From: Nakamurella aerolata
GTDB taxonomy: Bacteria; Actinomycetota; Actinomycetes; Mycobacteriales; Nakamurellaceae
Direction of reading: 5' to 3'
Length of the DNA stretch: 64,000 nucleotides
NCBI RefSeq assembly: GCF_013002705.1
Contig: NZ_JABEND010000001.1
Location: 310,001-374,000 of the forward strand
Shown in pieces: positions 43,836 to 53,080 of this stretch. The notes beneath the pieces are model-generated. The model was given only the letters and a program-made list of their open reading frames with translations. It was not told the origin of the DNA and searched no databases. A program made the translations under genes and the position numbers. Each line of letters opens with the position of its first letter. Position 1 is the first letter of the stretch.

Positions 43836-45698
43836 GTGGATCGCGATCCGCTGACCGTTGACGTGAACGATTTCCTACTCCATCGACTGGGTCGGCGCGC
43901 GCTGTTCGGTTCGGCCGCAGCGCTGGCCGGTGGGCTGCTGGTCGGTTGCGGCTCCGGCGACGACAAGTCATACGTCGGCGGTGAGAGCAGTGGCGCCGCC
44001 GGCGCCGGCGGTTCCGGTGGTGCGTCCCGTCCCAAACCGACCGGCACCATCCAGCCTGGCAAGGCCAACATTCCGACGCCGCGGGACCAGACGGTGATCA
44101 TCGGTCAGGTCGACATGACCACCTTCGACAACTGGAACTCGATGGTGCCCAACGGTGCTGCACTGGGCTCGGGGTTCTTCACGGTCGCCAAGGAGTACAT
44201 GTTCTACCTGAACCTGGCGACCGGCGAGCTGCTGCCGTGGCTGGCGACGGGCTACAAGTACAACGACGCATCGGACCAGCTGACCATCACCTTCGATCCC
44301 AAGGTGACCTGGAGCGACCGAAAGCCGATGACGGCCAACGACTTCGCGTTCACCCTGCTGCTCAAACGGGACAACCCAGAGCTGATCGGAGGCGGCGGTG
44401 ATCTCAAGACCTACGTCAAAGACGTGAAGGTCACCGATCCGCAGACCGCGGTGATCAGCATGAGCAAGCCGAATCCGCGCCTGCACTACATGTTCATCGC
44501 GACCATCGTCGACGGGTTCGACATTCTGCCCCAGCACATCTGGAAGGGGCAGGACCCGCTGAAGTTCAAGGATCCCAAGGCGATCCGCACCGGCAGCTAC
44601 AAGCTCAAGCAGGTGATCCCGTCCCAGAAGATGTTCGTCTGGGAGCGGAACCCGCAGTACTGGAACACCGCCAAGCTCAACCCGAAACCCCAGTACGTGG
44701 TGTACACCAGCATCAACGAGCAGGCGGATGCGGCGTCGCTGGCCTTCGAGCGGGCTCAGTTCGATGTCGGCTCACTGGACGATCCGCACGCGCAAGCATT
44801 GATGAGCAAGGGCTATCCGGCAATCGCCGAAGCGCAGTTCCGCGACCCGTGCCCGCGTGGGTTCTGGGTGAACTGCGATCCGGCCCGCGGCATCATCGGC
44901 GAACCCAAGGTGCGGCAGGCGCTTGCGCTGCTCGTCAACCGCGAGAAGATCGGCTCACAGGTGGTCACCACTCCGGCGCCGCCTGCGCAGTGGCCGTGGG
45001 CGGACTACAAGAGCAACAAGACCTTCGAGACTGCCTCCATCGCCAAAGAGCACCCGATGCGGTACGACCCGGCGGCCGCGGCCAAACTGCTTGATGAGGT
45101 CGCGCCGAAGGGCGCGGATGGCAAGCGCATGTACAAGGGCAAGCCGGCCAGCATCGACATCACCACCCCGGTGCCCGTCACCGATCCGGTGTTCATCTTC
45201 GGTGATCTGCTCAAGGCCGAGCTGGTGGCGCAGGGCATCGAGTCCACCTGTCGTGCACTGACTCCCGCGGTGTTCGACCAACAGTTCCAGGCCGGGCAGT
45301 TCGACGTCGCCTCGCAGTGGTCGTGCGACGTCAAGATGGATCCGGTCGAGATGTTCACCAACCTGCGCTCGGACTTCGCCAAGCCGATCGGGCAGCGATC
45401 AGCCAGCAAGAACCCGGTGCGATTGAAGAACCCCGAGGTGGACAAGCTGGTCGACCAGCTCACCGCGATTCCGCCGGATTCACCCCAGGCACCGGCGCTG
45501 CGAAACCAGCTGCTCGAGCTGTACTACACCGAGATGCCCTTCATCCCGATCGTGCAACAGGTGGCCCCGCAGTACTTCAACACAGCATTCTGGACCGGGT
45601 GGGCGGCCGGGGACAACATCTACCAGATTCCGCTGAACTGGTGGGGTGCCTTCGTCTTCGTCATCGGCAAGCTGCAGCCCACCGGGCTCAAGGGATAG
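43836..45698 (+). CDS. Family 5 ABC substrate-binding lipoprotein
   Basis: 620-aa extracellular solute-binding protein of the peptide/oligosaccharide (SBP_bac_5) family. A twin-arginine signal (LGRRALFGSAAALAGG) ends in the lipobox LLVGC near residue 41, so it is probably Tat-exported and lipid-anchored. A Gly/Ser-rich linker of about 25 residues follows. Mature-domain features: AIRTGSYKLKQV, VRQALALLVNREKIG near residue 375 and MPFIPIVQQVAPQYF. GTG 43836 has GAGGAG 7 nt upstream; an ATG 10 codons earlier is less likely. First gene of a five-gene importer operon. Ligand unknown; the ROK neighbour suggests an oligosaccharide. Confidence 0.87.
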   Translation: MDRDPLTVDVNDFLLHRLGRRALFGSAAALAGGLLVGCGSGDDKSYVGGESSGAAGAGGSGGASRPKPTGTIQPGKANIPTPRDQTVIIGQVDMTTFDNWNSMVPNGAALGSGFFTVAKEYMFYLNLATGELLPWLATGYKYNDASDQLTITFDPKVTWSDRKPMTANDFAFTLLLKRDNPELIGGGGDLKTYVKDVKVTDPQTAVISMSKPNPRLHYMFIATIVDGFDILPQHIWKGQDPLKFKDPKAIRTGSYKLKQVIPSQKMFVWERNPQYWNTAKLNPKPQYVVYTSINEQADAASLAFERAQFDVGSLDDPHAQALMSKGYPAIAEAQFRDPCPRGFWVNCDPARGIIGEPKVRQALALLVNREKIGSQVVTTPAPPAQWPWADYKSNKTFETASIAKEHPMRYDPAAAAKLLDEVAPKGADGKRMYKGKPASIDITTPVPVTDPVFIFGDLLKAELVAQGIESTCRALTPAVFDQQFQAGQFDVASQWSCDVKMDPVEMFTNLRSDFAKPIGQRSASKNPVRLKNPEVDKLVDQLTAIPPDSPQAPALRNQLLELYYTEMPFIPIVQQVAPQYFNTAFWTGWAAGDNIYQIPLNWWGAFVFVIGKLQPTGLKG

Positions 45699-45700
45699 CG

Positions 45701-46801
45701 GTGTCGTTCCCCCTCGCCGGCGGAACGAGCACCGAGCCGGCGCTGGAGCCGGGCGCCCCGCCACCGGAAGAGCGGTCATCGTTGTGGGAGCGCAGGCCGT
45801 GGTTCCGTTACGCGCTCCGCTGTTTCCTGCTCTACCTCGCGTCGCTGTGGGGTGCCCTAACGATCGCGTTCTTCTTCTTCCGGATGCTGCCAGGCGACCC
45901 GGTGTCGACGGTGTTGCAGTCGATGCAGCAGCAGTACGGCACCACCGTGCAAGCCAGCGGTGACCTGGTCGCCAGGTACCGCACCGAGTTCGGCCTTGAC
46001 GGCAGCGTCATCGAGCAGTACCTGCGGTTCATGAAGAACCTGGTGCTGCACCAGGATTTCGGACCGTCGCTGCTGTCGTATCCGACGCCGGCGCAGGACG
46101 TGATCGGTGCGGCGCTGCCGTGGACCATCGGCCTGATGGGAATCACCGCGGTGCTGTCGTGGGTGATCGGGGTGGCCGCCGGGGCGATCGCCGGTTGGCG
46201 ACGCGGCAGGCTGGGTGCCGAAGTCACGGCGAACGTGGCGATCGCGTTCTCGCAGATGCCGTTCTACTTCGTGGCGCTGGTGCTGGTGTACGTGTTCTCG
46301 TACCTGCTCGGGGTGTTGCCGAACCGCTCCGCGTACGATTCCCAGCTCACGCCGGGCTGGAACCTCGAGTTCATCGGCAGCGTGCTGCAGCACGGGATTC
46401 TGCCCGCGGTGTCGATCGTGGTGATCGGTTCGCTGGGCTGGTTGCTGTCGACGCGGATGCTCATCGTGCCGCTGCTGGGGGAGGACTTCTTGAGCTACGC
46501 AGAGGCGAAAGGCCTTCGCCCCTCGGTGATTCTGCGCAAGTACGCGCTGCGCAACTGCTACTTGCCGCAGGTCACCGCGTTCGGGCTCGGACTCGGCTTC
46601 ATCTTCAACGGCAATGTGTTGGTCGAGCAGTTGTTCAGCTATCCGGGCCTTGGCTCGACGCTGGTCGCCGCCATCAAGTTGCAAGACCTGAACACCATCA
46701 TGGGCATCACCAGTCTGGCCATCTTCGCGGTGCTGACGGCCAACTTCGTCCTTGAGTTGGTGCTGCCGTTGCTCGACCCGCGGATTAAGGGGTGGCGATG
46801 A
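45701..46801 (+). CDS. ABC importer permease, DppB type
   Basis: 366-aa inner-membrane permease with six helices. The first helix region LGAL..FFFFRMLPGDPV is typical of DppB/OppB, and the EAA loop is near EAKGLRPSVILRKYALRNCYLPQVT (in parts). GTG 45701 starts two nt after the SBP stop. It has a 35-residue hydrophilic N-terminus. The stop overlaps the next ATG by 4 nt. Confidence 0.88.
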   Translation: MSFPLAGGTSTEPALEPGAPPPEERSSLWERRPWFRYALRCFLLYLASLWGALTIAFFFFRMLPGDPVSTVLQSMQQQYGTTVQASGDLVARYRTEFGLDGSVIEQYLRFMKNLVLHQDFGPSLLSYPTPAQDVIGAALPWTIGLMGITAVLSWVIGVAAGAIAGWRRGRLGAEVTANVAIAFSQMPFYFVALVLVYVFSYLLGVLPNRSAYDSQLTPGWNLEFIGSVLQHGILPAVSIVVIGSLGWLLSTRMLIVPLLGEDFLSYAEAKGLRPSVILRKYALRNCYLPQVTAFGLGLGFIFNGNVLVEQLFSYPGLGSTLVAAIKLQDLNTIMGITSLAIFAVLTANFVLELVLPLLDPRIKGWR

Positions 46802-47694
46802 CGACGACGCTGAGCGCCCCCAAGCGAACCGCCGGTCGCTTGTCACTGCTGCGCCGCAGCCCGAAGCTGACCATCGGCATCCTGCTCATCCTGCTGCTGG
46901 TCGCCATCGGCTTGTCCGCACCGCTGGTGGCCCAGGCGATCGGCGGCGGGCAGGACCCCACCGAAACGGCCGCCTTCCCGCGGTGGCTGAAACCCTCGGG
47001 CGCGCACCCGCTAGGCACCGATCAGTACGGCCGAGACATTCTCGTCATGGTGTGCAGGGGTGTGCTGGTGTCGCTTCAGATCGGGGCGATCGCGGGGCTG
47101 GTCTCCACGGTGATCGGCGTCATCGTGGCGTTCGTCGGCGGTTACCTCGGCGGTTTCGTCGACACCGTGCTGTCGTTCTTCACCTCGATTCTGCTGGTGG
47201 TGCCGACGTTCCCGCTGCTGATCACTTTGTCGGCCTATGCGAAGGAGGTCACCCTGTTCGAGGTCGGGTTGATGCTGTCGATCTTCAGCTGGCCGTTCGC
47301 TGCCCGCACCATCCGCTCGCAGGTGCTGACGTTGCGGACCAGGGCGTACGTCGACCTGGCCAAGACCACCAACTCCCGCGACCTTGAGATCATCTTCAAA
47401 GAGCTGCTGCCGAATCTGTTGCCGTACGTGATGGTGGGGTTCGCCACCTCGGCGCTCGGATCCATCTTCGGTCTGATCGGGTTGGAGGTGATCGGTCTGG
47501 GCCCGGCCGGCGTGATCGATCTCGGGCACCTCATTTTCGTGGCAATCAGCACCGGTGCGTTGACGTTGGGAGCGTGGCCGTTGTTCGTCGTTCCGATCAT
47601 TCTGCTGACGGCGCTGTTCGCCGGGCTCAACCTCATCAACATCGGGTTGGAAGAGGTCTACAACCCGCGGCTGCGGAGCGTCTCCGGTGTCTGA
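46798..47694 (+). CDS. ABC importer permease, DppC type
   Basis: 298-aa permease partner. Signature LGTDQYGRDILVMVCRGVLVSLQIG near residue 65 (in parts) is the OppC/DppC N-terminal motif; the EAA-like loop lies near AYVDLAKTTNSRDLEIIFKELLPNL. ATG 46798 overlaps the upstream stop and follows AAGGGG. The gene end overlaps the ATPase start by 8 nt. Confidence 0.88.
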   Translation: MTTTLSAPKRTAGRLSLLRRSPKLTIGILLILLLVAIGLSAPLVAQAIGGGQDPTETAAFPRWLKPSGAHPLGTDQYGRDILVMVCRGVLVSLQIGAIAGLVSTVIGVIVAFVGGYLGGFVDTVLSFFTSILLVVPTFPLLITLSAYAKEVTLFEVGLMLSIFSWPFAARTIRSQVLTLRTRAYVDLAKTTNSRDLEIIFKELLPNLLPYVMVGFATSALGSIFGLIGLEVIGLGPAGVIDLGHLIFVAISTGALTLGAWPLFVVPIILLTALFAGLNLINIGLEEVYNPRLRSVSGV

Positions 47695-48634
47695 CGCGCT
47701 GACCACGACAGCCGCGGCGAGCGTTTCGGACGGCGTCGCAACTGGAACGACCGATCCGGCCGGCGCAGGCCGCGACCTGGACGTCATCCTCGACATCGCC
47801 GACCTGTCGGTGGCATATGCCACGGGCTCCGGCGATCTGGTCGCGGTGAAAGACGTCAACCTGCAGGTGCGCAGGGGTGAGATTCTCGGCATCGCAGGCG
47901 AATCCGGCAGCGGCAAGACGACGATGGCGGCCACCCTGTTGCGACTGCTGAAGAAGCCGGGACGGGTCAGCGGCGGCACCGCGCAGTTCTTTCCCGGCAG
48001 TGCACCGGAAGGCGTTGACCTGCTTGCCATTACCGGTAACCGGCTGCGCCGGTTGCGCTGGTCGTCGTTGTCATACCTACCGCAGGGTTCGATGAATTCA
48101 CTGAACCCGGTGGCCAGGATCGAGCGGCAGTTCGCCGACGTGATTCTCGAGCACGCCCCGAAGCGCAAAGCCGAGCTACCGACGCTGATTCCGCGTCTGC
48201 TGCAGCAGGTTGGTCTTGATCCGTCGGTGGCCCGGTCTTACCCGCACGAGTTGTCCGGCGGCATGCGGCAACGGGTGCTGATGGCCATCGCCATCTCGTT
48301 GGAACCGGATCTGATCGTCGCCGACGAGCCCACAACGGCGCTGGACGTCACCGTGCAGCGGGTGATCCTGCAGACGCTGGCCGACCTGAGCCGGGACTCC
48401 GGGGTCACCATCATCCTGATCTCACACGACATGGGCGTGCATGCGCAGCTGGCCGACCGAGTCGCCGTGATGCTGGACGGCGCCGTGGTCGAGGTGGGGG
48501 AGGTGCGTCAGGTGTTCCACCAGCCGCAGCACGAGTACACCAGGCGGCTGATCGAGTCGATTCCCAAGCTGGCCGGGGCCGCGGTCGGCGTCAACGCGGG
48601 CCACCCGGTCGCCACCGGGGAGGACGACCGATGA
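47687..48634 (+). CDS. ABC importer ATP-binding protein, DppD type
   Basis: 315-aa ATPase. Walker A GESGSGKTT near residue 67, signature LSGGMRQRVLMAIAI, Walker B LIVADEPTTALDV, H-loop ISHDMGV. The N-terminal 35 residues are a low-complexity leader. The start is GTG. The stop overlaps the next ATPase by 4 nt. Confidence 0.9.
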   Translation: MSDALTTTAAASVSDGVATGTTDPAGAGRDLDVILDIADLSVAYATGSGDLVAVKDVNLQVRRGEILGIAGESGSGKTTMAATLLRLLKKPGRVSGGTAQFFPGSAPEGVDLLAITGNRLRRLRWSSLSYLPQGSMNSLNPVARIERQFADVILEHAPKRKAELPTLIPRLLQQVGLDPSVARSYPHELSGGMRQRVLMAIAISLEPDLIVADEPTTALDVTVQRVILQTLADLSRDSGVTIILISHDMGVHAQLADRVAVMLDGAVVEVGEVRQVFHQPQHEYTRRLIESIPKLAGAAVGVNAGHPVATGEDDR

Positions 48635-49527
48635 CGGAACCGGCCGACGCCAAAGCAGTAAGGGCCGCCGAGACTGCCGTAGCCGCCGAGGCGCCCGACG
48701 GGGCAGGAGCCTCGATCAGGGCCGAGCACCTGGTGCAGCGCTTCGGCTCCGGGCGCGGGGCGGTGCTGGCCGTTGACGACGTCTCGTTCGAGCTGGACCG
48801 CGAGCCGGCCCGCATCGTCAGCCTGGTCGGCCAGAGTGGATCGGGTAAGAGCACCATCGCCCGGCAGGTACTAGGGCTGCAACGCCCCACCAGCGGCGCG
48901 GTGACCTACGGTGGTAAAGATGTTCTGCGCCTGAATCGCAAGCAGCGCAGCGAGTTCCGGCGCAATGTGCAGCCGGTGTTCCAAGACCCCTATGCCATCT
49001 TCAACCCGTTCTACCGGGTTGACCGGGTGTTCTGGACCGCGGTCCGTAAGTTGACCGACCTACCGAACAAGCGGGCGGCGGACGAGGCGATCAGGGACTC
49101 GTTGCGGGCCGTCAAACTGCAACCCGAGTCGGTGCTGGGCCGTTACCCACACCAGCTTTCCGGTGGCCAGCGTCAGCGGATCATGCTCGCCCGGATCCAT
49201 CTGCTGCGGCCACAGTTCGTGATCGCCGACGAGCCGACGTCGATGCTGGATGCTCAGACCCGCAGGGGATTTCTCGACATCCTGCAAGACTTTCGCGTCA
49301 GGTACGGAATCACCACCCTGTTCATCACCCACGATCTCTCGTCTGTGCACTACCTTGGCGGTGACATCATGGTGATCAACAAGGGCCGCATCGTCGAACA
49401 GGGCGCCGTCGCCGAGGTGATGGCGGCCCCCTCGCACGACTACACCCGCCTGCTGCTGGCCTCGGTGCCGGCGCCGGATCCCGACCAACGCTGGACCGAG
49501 CGCATCGACATCGGCCAAATCAGATGA
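48631..49527 (+). CDS. ABC importer ATP-binding protein, DppF type
   Basis: 298-aa ATPase partner. Walker A GQSGSGKST near residue 66, NVQPVFQDPYAIFNPFY Q-loop, LSGGQRQRIMLARI, VIADEPTSMLDA, THDLSSV. Closes the importer operon. Its end overlaps the convergent GNAT gene by 8 nt. Confidence 0.9.
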   Translation: MTEPADAKAVRAAETAVAAEAPDGAGASIRAEHLVQRFGSGRGAVLAVDDVSFELDREPARIVSLVGQSGSGKSTIARQVLGLQRPTSGAVTYGGKDVLRLNRKQRSEFRRNVQPVFQDPYAIFNPFYRVDRVFWTAVRKLTDLPNKRAADEAIRDSLRAVKLQPESVLGRYPHQLSGGQRQRIMLARIHLLRPQFVIADEPTSMLDAQTRRGFLDILQDFRVRYGITTLFITHDLSSVHYLGGDIMVINKGRIVEQGAVAEVMAAPSHDYTRLLLASVPAPDPDQRWTERIDIGQIR

Positions 49528-50017
49528 GCGGCGAGGCGCTACCAAGGCGCTTTCGCAGATAATCGACCGCCTCGGTAGCCGCTTGGCGGACGCCCTGGTT
49601 GTCGATGTAGTGGTACGAGAATGTTTCCGAACGACCCGTGGGGGCATATCCGAGGCGCTCGTAGAGTCTCCTCGCAGCGGGATTGTCCTGTCCCACGCCG
49701 ATTTCCATCGCTTCTGCAGCGGCCGACTGCTGCTCTGCTGCTCCGATGAGCGCGGTGCCGATGCGACGGCCGCGCCAGCGTTCAGCCACCCGAAGGTTCT
49801 TCAGCTCCGGAACTGCGCTCCACTCCAGTTCACCGGATCCGACGGGGGTGGTACCCAACCAGGCAACGAGCAGGACGCACTCGCCATGCTCCTGGCGGCG
49901 AAAGGTGCTGCGAGCATAGTTCTTTCCGGCTGGTTCCAACGCCGCCAACAGTTCAACATCCGCTGCCGTGCAGGCACGGATCGTTGCCGCGCCGCCAGTT
50001 GCTGGCCCGGTGTTCAC
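49520..50017 (-). CDS. GNAT N-acetyltransferase
   Basis: 165-aa acetyltransferase. Acetyl-CoA motif region LRVAERWRGRRIGTALIGAAEQQSAA near residue 80 (in parts), preceded by VAWLGTTPVGSGELEW and followed by NPAARRLYERLGYAPTG. The start is GTG with TACCCT 6 nt upstream. Substrate unknown. Confidence 0.82.
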   Translation of the reverse strand: MNTGPATGGAATIRACTAADVELLAALEPAGKNYARSTFRRQEHGECVLLVAWLGTTPVGSGELEWSAVPELKNLRVAERWRGRRIGTALIGAAEQQSAAAEAMEIGVGQDNPAARRLYERLGYAPTGRSETFSYHYIDNQGVRQAATEAVDYLRKRLGSASPLI

Positions 50018-50023
50018 TCCGCG

Positions 50024-50029
50024 AGGGTA
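50024..50029 (-). promoter_or_regulatory. Candidate leaderless -10 box of GNAT gene
   Basis: Reads TACCCT on the minus strand, 6 nt before the GTG at 50017. Confidence 0.5.
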
Positions 50030-50102
50030 TCCCGTGGGGGCCGGCGCCCGATGAGTTCGTGTGCCGGTGGGCGGGTGAACGACCTGAGCAGTGCATGGCC
50101 CG

Positions 50103-50108
50103 TACGAT
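50103..50108 (+). promoter_or_regulatory. Candidate leaderless -10 box of nucleotidyltransferase gene
   Basis: TACGAT followed by 7 nt and GTG at 50116. This register decides the start over the ATG at 50095. Confidence 0.5.
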
Positions 50109-50115
50109 CCGTCGG

Positions 50116-50724
50116 GTGGACCACGACGAGATCGTCCGGCTGTACGGGCCGTGGGTGCAGCGTGGACCTGACGATGTTGCCGACCTGTTCGCTGGATACG
50201 ACGGGCTTTGGTGGATCGCCGGCGGCTGGGCCATTGAAGCGTTCGCCGGCCCGCATCGGTCGCACGACGATATCGATCCGAGCATTCCTCAGCGGGACAT
50301 CCCTGCGTTGCGCGCCCACCTGGCTGGCCGCTACGACATCTGGCAGGCGGACGACGGCAGTTTGCGGCCGCTCGTCAGCGAAACCGATCCGGTCTCGGAC
50401 ACCTGCGAAAACCTGTGGTTGCGCCGCAGCGGAGCCGATCCGTGGGAATACGACTTCATCCTGATGGATGCCTCGTCGACCACGTGGACCTTCAAACGAG
50501 ACGCCCGCATCCGTCGGTCGCTGCCTGACATCGTCTGGGAACGTGCGGGAATCCCATATCTACGCCCAGAAGTGCAGCTGCTGCACAAGGCTCAGGGTCT
50601 CAGACCCAAGGACCAACTCGACTTCGATGCATGTCGTCCGCTACTGAACACTGACTCACGCGACTGGCTGCGCTGGGCGCTGGGGCTTGCGCATCCTGCT
50701 CATCCCTGGCTGAAAATGCTGTGA
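50116..50724 (+). CDS. Aminoglycoside-nucleotidyltransferase-like protein
   Basis: 202-aa nucleotidyltransferase-fold protein. The active-site pattern WWIAGGWAIEAFAGPHRSHDDIDPSI near residue 35 (in parts) matches the GGW...HDDxD of the ANT(2'')-like family, with the two catalytic Asp. EVQLLHKAQGLRPKDQLDFDAC near residue 160 matches the C-terminal helix of the same group. Many chromosomal members have no proven drug substrate. GTG 50116 preferred. Confidence 0.75.
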   Translation: MDHDEIVRLYGPWVQRGPDDVADLFAGYDGLWWIAGGWAIEAFAGPHRSHDDIDPSIPQRDIPALRAHLAGRYDIWQADDGSLRPLVSETDPVSDTCENLWLRRSGADPWEYDFILMDASSTTWTFKRDARIRRSLPDIVWERAGIPYLRPEVQLLHKAQGLRPKDQLDFDACRPLLNTDSRDWLRWALGLAHPAHPWLKML

Positions 50725-50743
50725 TACCAGCGGCTTCCACGGA

Positions 50744-50749
50744 TAGTGT
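50744..50749 (+). promoter_or_regulatory. Candidate leaderless -10 box of GNAT gene
   Basis: TAGTGT followed by 6 nt and ATG at 50756. Confidence 0.5.
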
Positions 50750-50755
50750 CGGAGC

Positions 50756-51154
50756 ATGGTGACCATGGCATGGCGGGGCGCGTTCGGCAACGACGAAGTG
50801 AATCGGTTGCACGCCAACGCGTTTCAGCACGGTCCGATCCGAGACGACTGGACCGCGAAGCTGGAGCGATACAGCCTCGGCTGGGTCACCGCCCGCGCGG
50901 ACGACGGCGCGCTCGTCGGGTTCGTCAATGTCGCGTGGGACGGCGGCGTGCACGCCTTCATCCTCGACACCATGGTCGACCCGACGCGTGGCCGAGCGGG
51001 CATCGGTACCGACCTGGTGCGCATGGCCGCCGAAAACGCCAGCAACTCCGGCTGCGAATGGCTGCATGTCGACTTCGAACCGCATCTGCGCTCGTTCTAT
51101 CTCGACGCGTGCGGCTTTACTCCGACGGCGGCCGGACTCATCCGGCTGCGGTAG
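50756..51154 (+). CDS. GNAT N-acetyltransferase
   Basis: 132-aa acetyltransferase. Seen: ADDGALVGFVNVAWDGGVHAFILDTMVDPTRGRAGIG (in parts), where the V-D-P-x-x-R-G-x-G-I-G stretch is the acetyl-CoA-binding P-loop, followed by LHVDFEPHLRSFYLDACGF. Substrate unknown. Its neighbours are a GNAT and a nucleotidyltransferase. Confidence 0.82.
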   Translation: MVTMAWRGAFGNDEVNRLHANAFQHGPIRDDWTAKLERYSLGWVTARADDGALVGFVNVAWDGGVHAFILDTMVDPTRGRAGIGTDLVRMAAENASNSGCEWLHVDFEPHLRSFYLDACGFTPTAAGLIRLR

Positions 51155-51623
51155 TCGTACGGAGAGACGGGGAACTGGCTTTCGGACAACAAGTTCGCGA
51201 ACCGGCTGCGGATTGCCCGGTGATGTTCCAGCATTGGACGATGAGCGTCAGCGGAAGGCGCGGTCACCTGCTGGGGGATCGGCGTGCTCGTCCGGGCCCG
51301 CGTTCTCTGGCCGGCGCGCTCGCAGTGGGACTTGCAGCGTCGATGCTGGCGGGCTGTTCGCCTAAAGTGGTCGGGCTCATCGGCATCGCGAAGGATCCCC
51401 AGGGGAACCTTGTCGCCGTCACCGACGGGTGTGGTGAGGTGCTCGACTATGTCCGACTCACCGCGACTCGCGATGGTGGCCCGACGGCGACCGCTGCCAA
51501 CGGACAACTGCAGTACGACCGGTCGGAGCTGGGCCGGTTCGAGCTGCCGGGTGATGGCGCTTACCTGAATCTCCCCAGTCCTGCTCACTGAAATTCCCCA
51601 CCTGCGTGGCTCCCGCACATGCG

Positions 51624-51684
51624 GCGGGGCCCCTTCGATGCTGGCGGTCTCTGACCACCTGCCAGCTGACCGAAGGGGCCCCGC
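51624..51684. promoter_or_regulatory. Long inverted repeat before istA (copy 1)
   Basis: Perfect 14-bp arms GCGGGGCCCCTTCG (51624-51637) and CGAAGGGGCCCCGC (51671-51684) with a 33-nt loop, ending 3 nt before the istA ATG. It could form a hairpin that blocks translation of read-through transcripts. Confidence 0.6.
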
Positions 51685-51687
51685 TTC

Positions 51688-53034
51688 ATGCTCACACAGG
51701 AGGACGACGTGGACATCCATGCACTACGAAGACGGGGCTGGTCGATCTCGGCGATCGCCCGGCATGTGGGCCGGGACCGTAAGACGGTCCGGGCCTACCT
51801 CAACGGCGTCCGGCAGGTCGGTCAGCGTGCCCCGGCCGGCGAGGACGCGTTCGCCCGGTTCGTCGACTACGTCGCCGCCCGGCTGGCTGAGGACCCGCAT
51901 CTGTGGGCCACCGCCCTGTTCGATGAGGTCCGCCGGTTGGGCTACGACCGCTCGTATCCCTCGTTCACCCGGGCGCTGCGCCTGCGTGGGCTGCGGCCGC
52001 CGTGCGAGCGGTGTCGGCCGGCGACCGGGCGCCCGGTCGCGGTCATCGAGCATCCGGCGGGTGAGGAAACCCAGTGGGACTGGGTCGAGCTACCCGACCC
52101 GCCGCCGGGCTGGGACGGCTACGGCCGCAAGGCCTGCCTACTGGTCGGCGCGTTGGCCCACTCCGGGAAGTGGCGCGGCGAACTGTGTGAAGCCATGGAC
52201 CAGGCGCAGCTGGCCGCCGCGCAACACAAGATCGCGACCAAACTCGGTGGGGTGACGCAGGATTGGCGGTTCGACCGGATGGCCACCGTCGTCCACCCCA
52301 GCAGTGCGAAGGTCACCGCCAGCTACGCCGCGATCGCGAAACACTTCGGTGTCCGGGTCACGGTGTGTCCGCCGCGGCGCGGGAACCGTAAAGGCGTGGT
52401 CGAAAAGGCCAACCACACTGCGGCGCAACGCTGGTGGCGCAGCCTGCCCGACGACATTACTGCTGCGGCAGCGCAGGCATCGCTGGACGACTTCTGTGAA
52501 CAGGTCACCGACCAACGCGGCCGCATCGATCCGGACGGAAACCGGTGCACCGTAGCCGACCTCGCCGCCCATGAGCCGCTACGGCCGGTCCCCGCTGCAC
52601 CGCCGGTCGCGGTGATCACCGTGGCCAGGAAGGCCTCCGCGCAGGCGTTGGTGTCCTACCGCGGCAACACCTACTCCGTCCCACCGGCCCAGGCTGGCCA
52701 ACTCGTGACCGTGAGCCATCGGCTCGATGCGGCCACTCTGTCGATCACCACCAACGCTGGTGTCACCGTCGTGGTCCACCACCGGCGGCCCGACGGCGCA
52801 GGCGCAGTGGTCCGTACCGAGCAGCATGTCACCGCGTTGAACACCGCCGCGATGACCGCCACCACCCCGGCGGCGCCGCACCGGTCCAAACAACGGATCC
52901 CACCCGGCCCGGCAGCGCGAGCCGCCGCCGACACCCTCCGCGGCAGGACCCCGACACCAGCGGCCTCAGCCGCGGTGATCGACCTGAACCAATACGCCCA
53001 AGCCGCCGCCCGCCGCCGCACCCTGCCCCAATGA
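51688..53034 (+). CDS. istA: IS21 transposase IstA, copy 1
   Basis: 448-aa DDE transposase. N-terminal helix-turn-helix WSISAIARHVGRDRKTVRAYLNG (in parts) near residue 17; catalytic core with ETQWDWVELP near residue 130 and the Glu in RKGVVEKANHTAAQRWW near residue 245; C-terminal beta domain with SYRGNTYSVPP. ATG 51688 follows the hairpin; an AGGAGG at 51700 precedes a GTG at 51709, which could be a second start. istB follows after 46 nt. Confidence 0.95.
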   Translation: MLTQEDDVDIHALRRRGWSISAIARHVGRDRKTVRAYLNGVRQVGQRAPAGEDAFARFVDYVAARLAEDPHLWATALFDEVRRLGYDRSYPSFTRALRLRGLRPPCERCRPATGRPVAVIEHPAGEETQWDWVELPDPPPGWDGYGRKACLLVGALAHSGKWRGELCEAMDQAQLAAAQHKIATKLGGVTQDWRFDRMATVVHPSSAKVTASYAAIAKHFGVRVTVCPPRRGNRKGVVEKANHTAAQRWWRSLPDDITAAAAQASLDDFCEQVTDQRGRIDPDGNRCTVADLAAHEPLRPVPAAPPVAVITVARKASAQALVSYRGNTYSVPPAQAGQLVTVSHRLDAATLSITTNAGVTVVVHHRRPDGAGAVVRTEQHVTALNTAAMTATTPAAPHRSKQRIPPGPAARAAADTLRGRTPTPAASAAVIDLNQYAQAAARRRTLPQ

Positions 53035-53080
53035 ACAAGCACACCACAACACCCGAACATGTTGGAAGGAAACCACTCTC

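Noticed and set aside
49520-49527. Frameshift or fusion between the last ABC ATPase and the GNAT gene
   Set aside because: They are convergent genes overlapping by 8 nt; both have normal C-termini.
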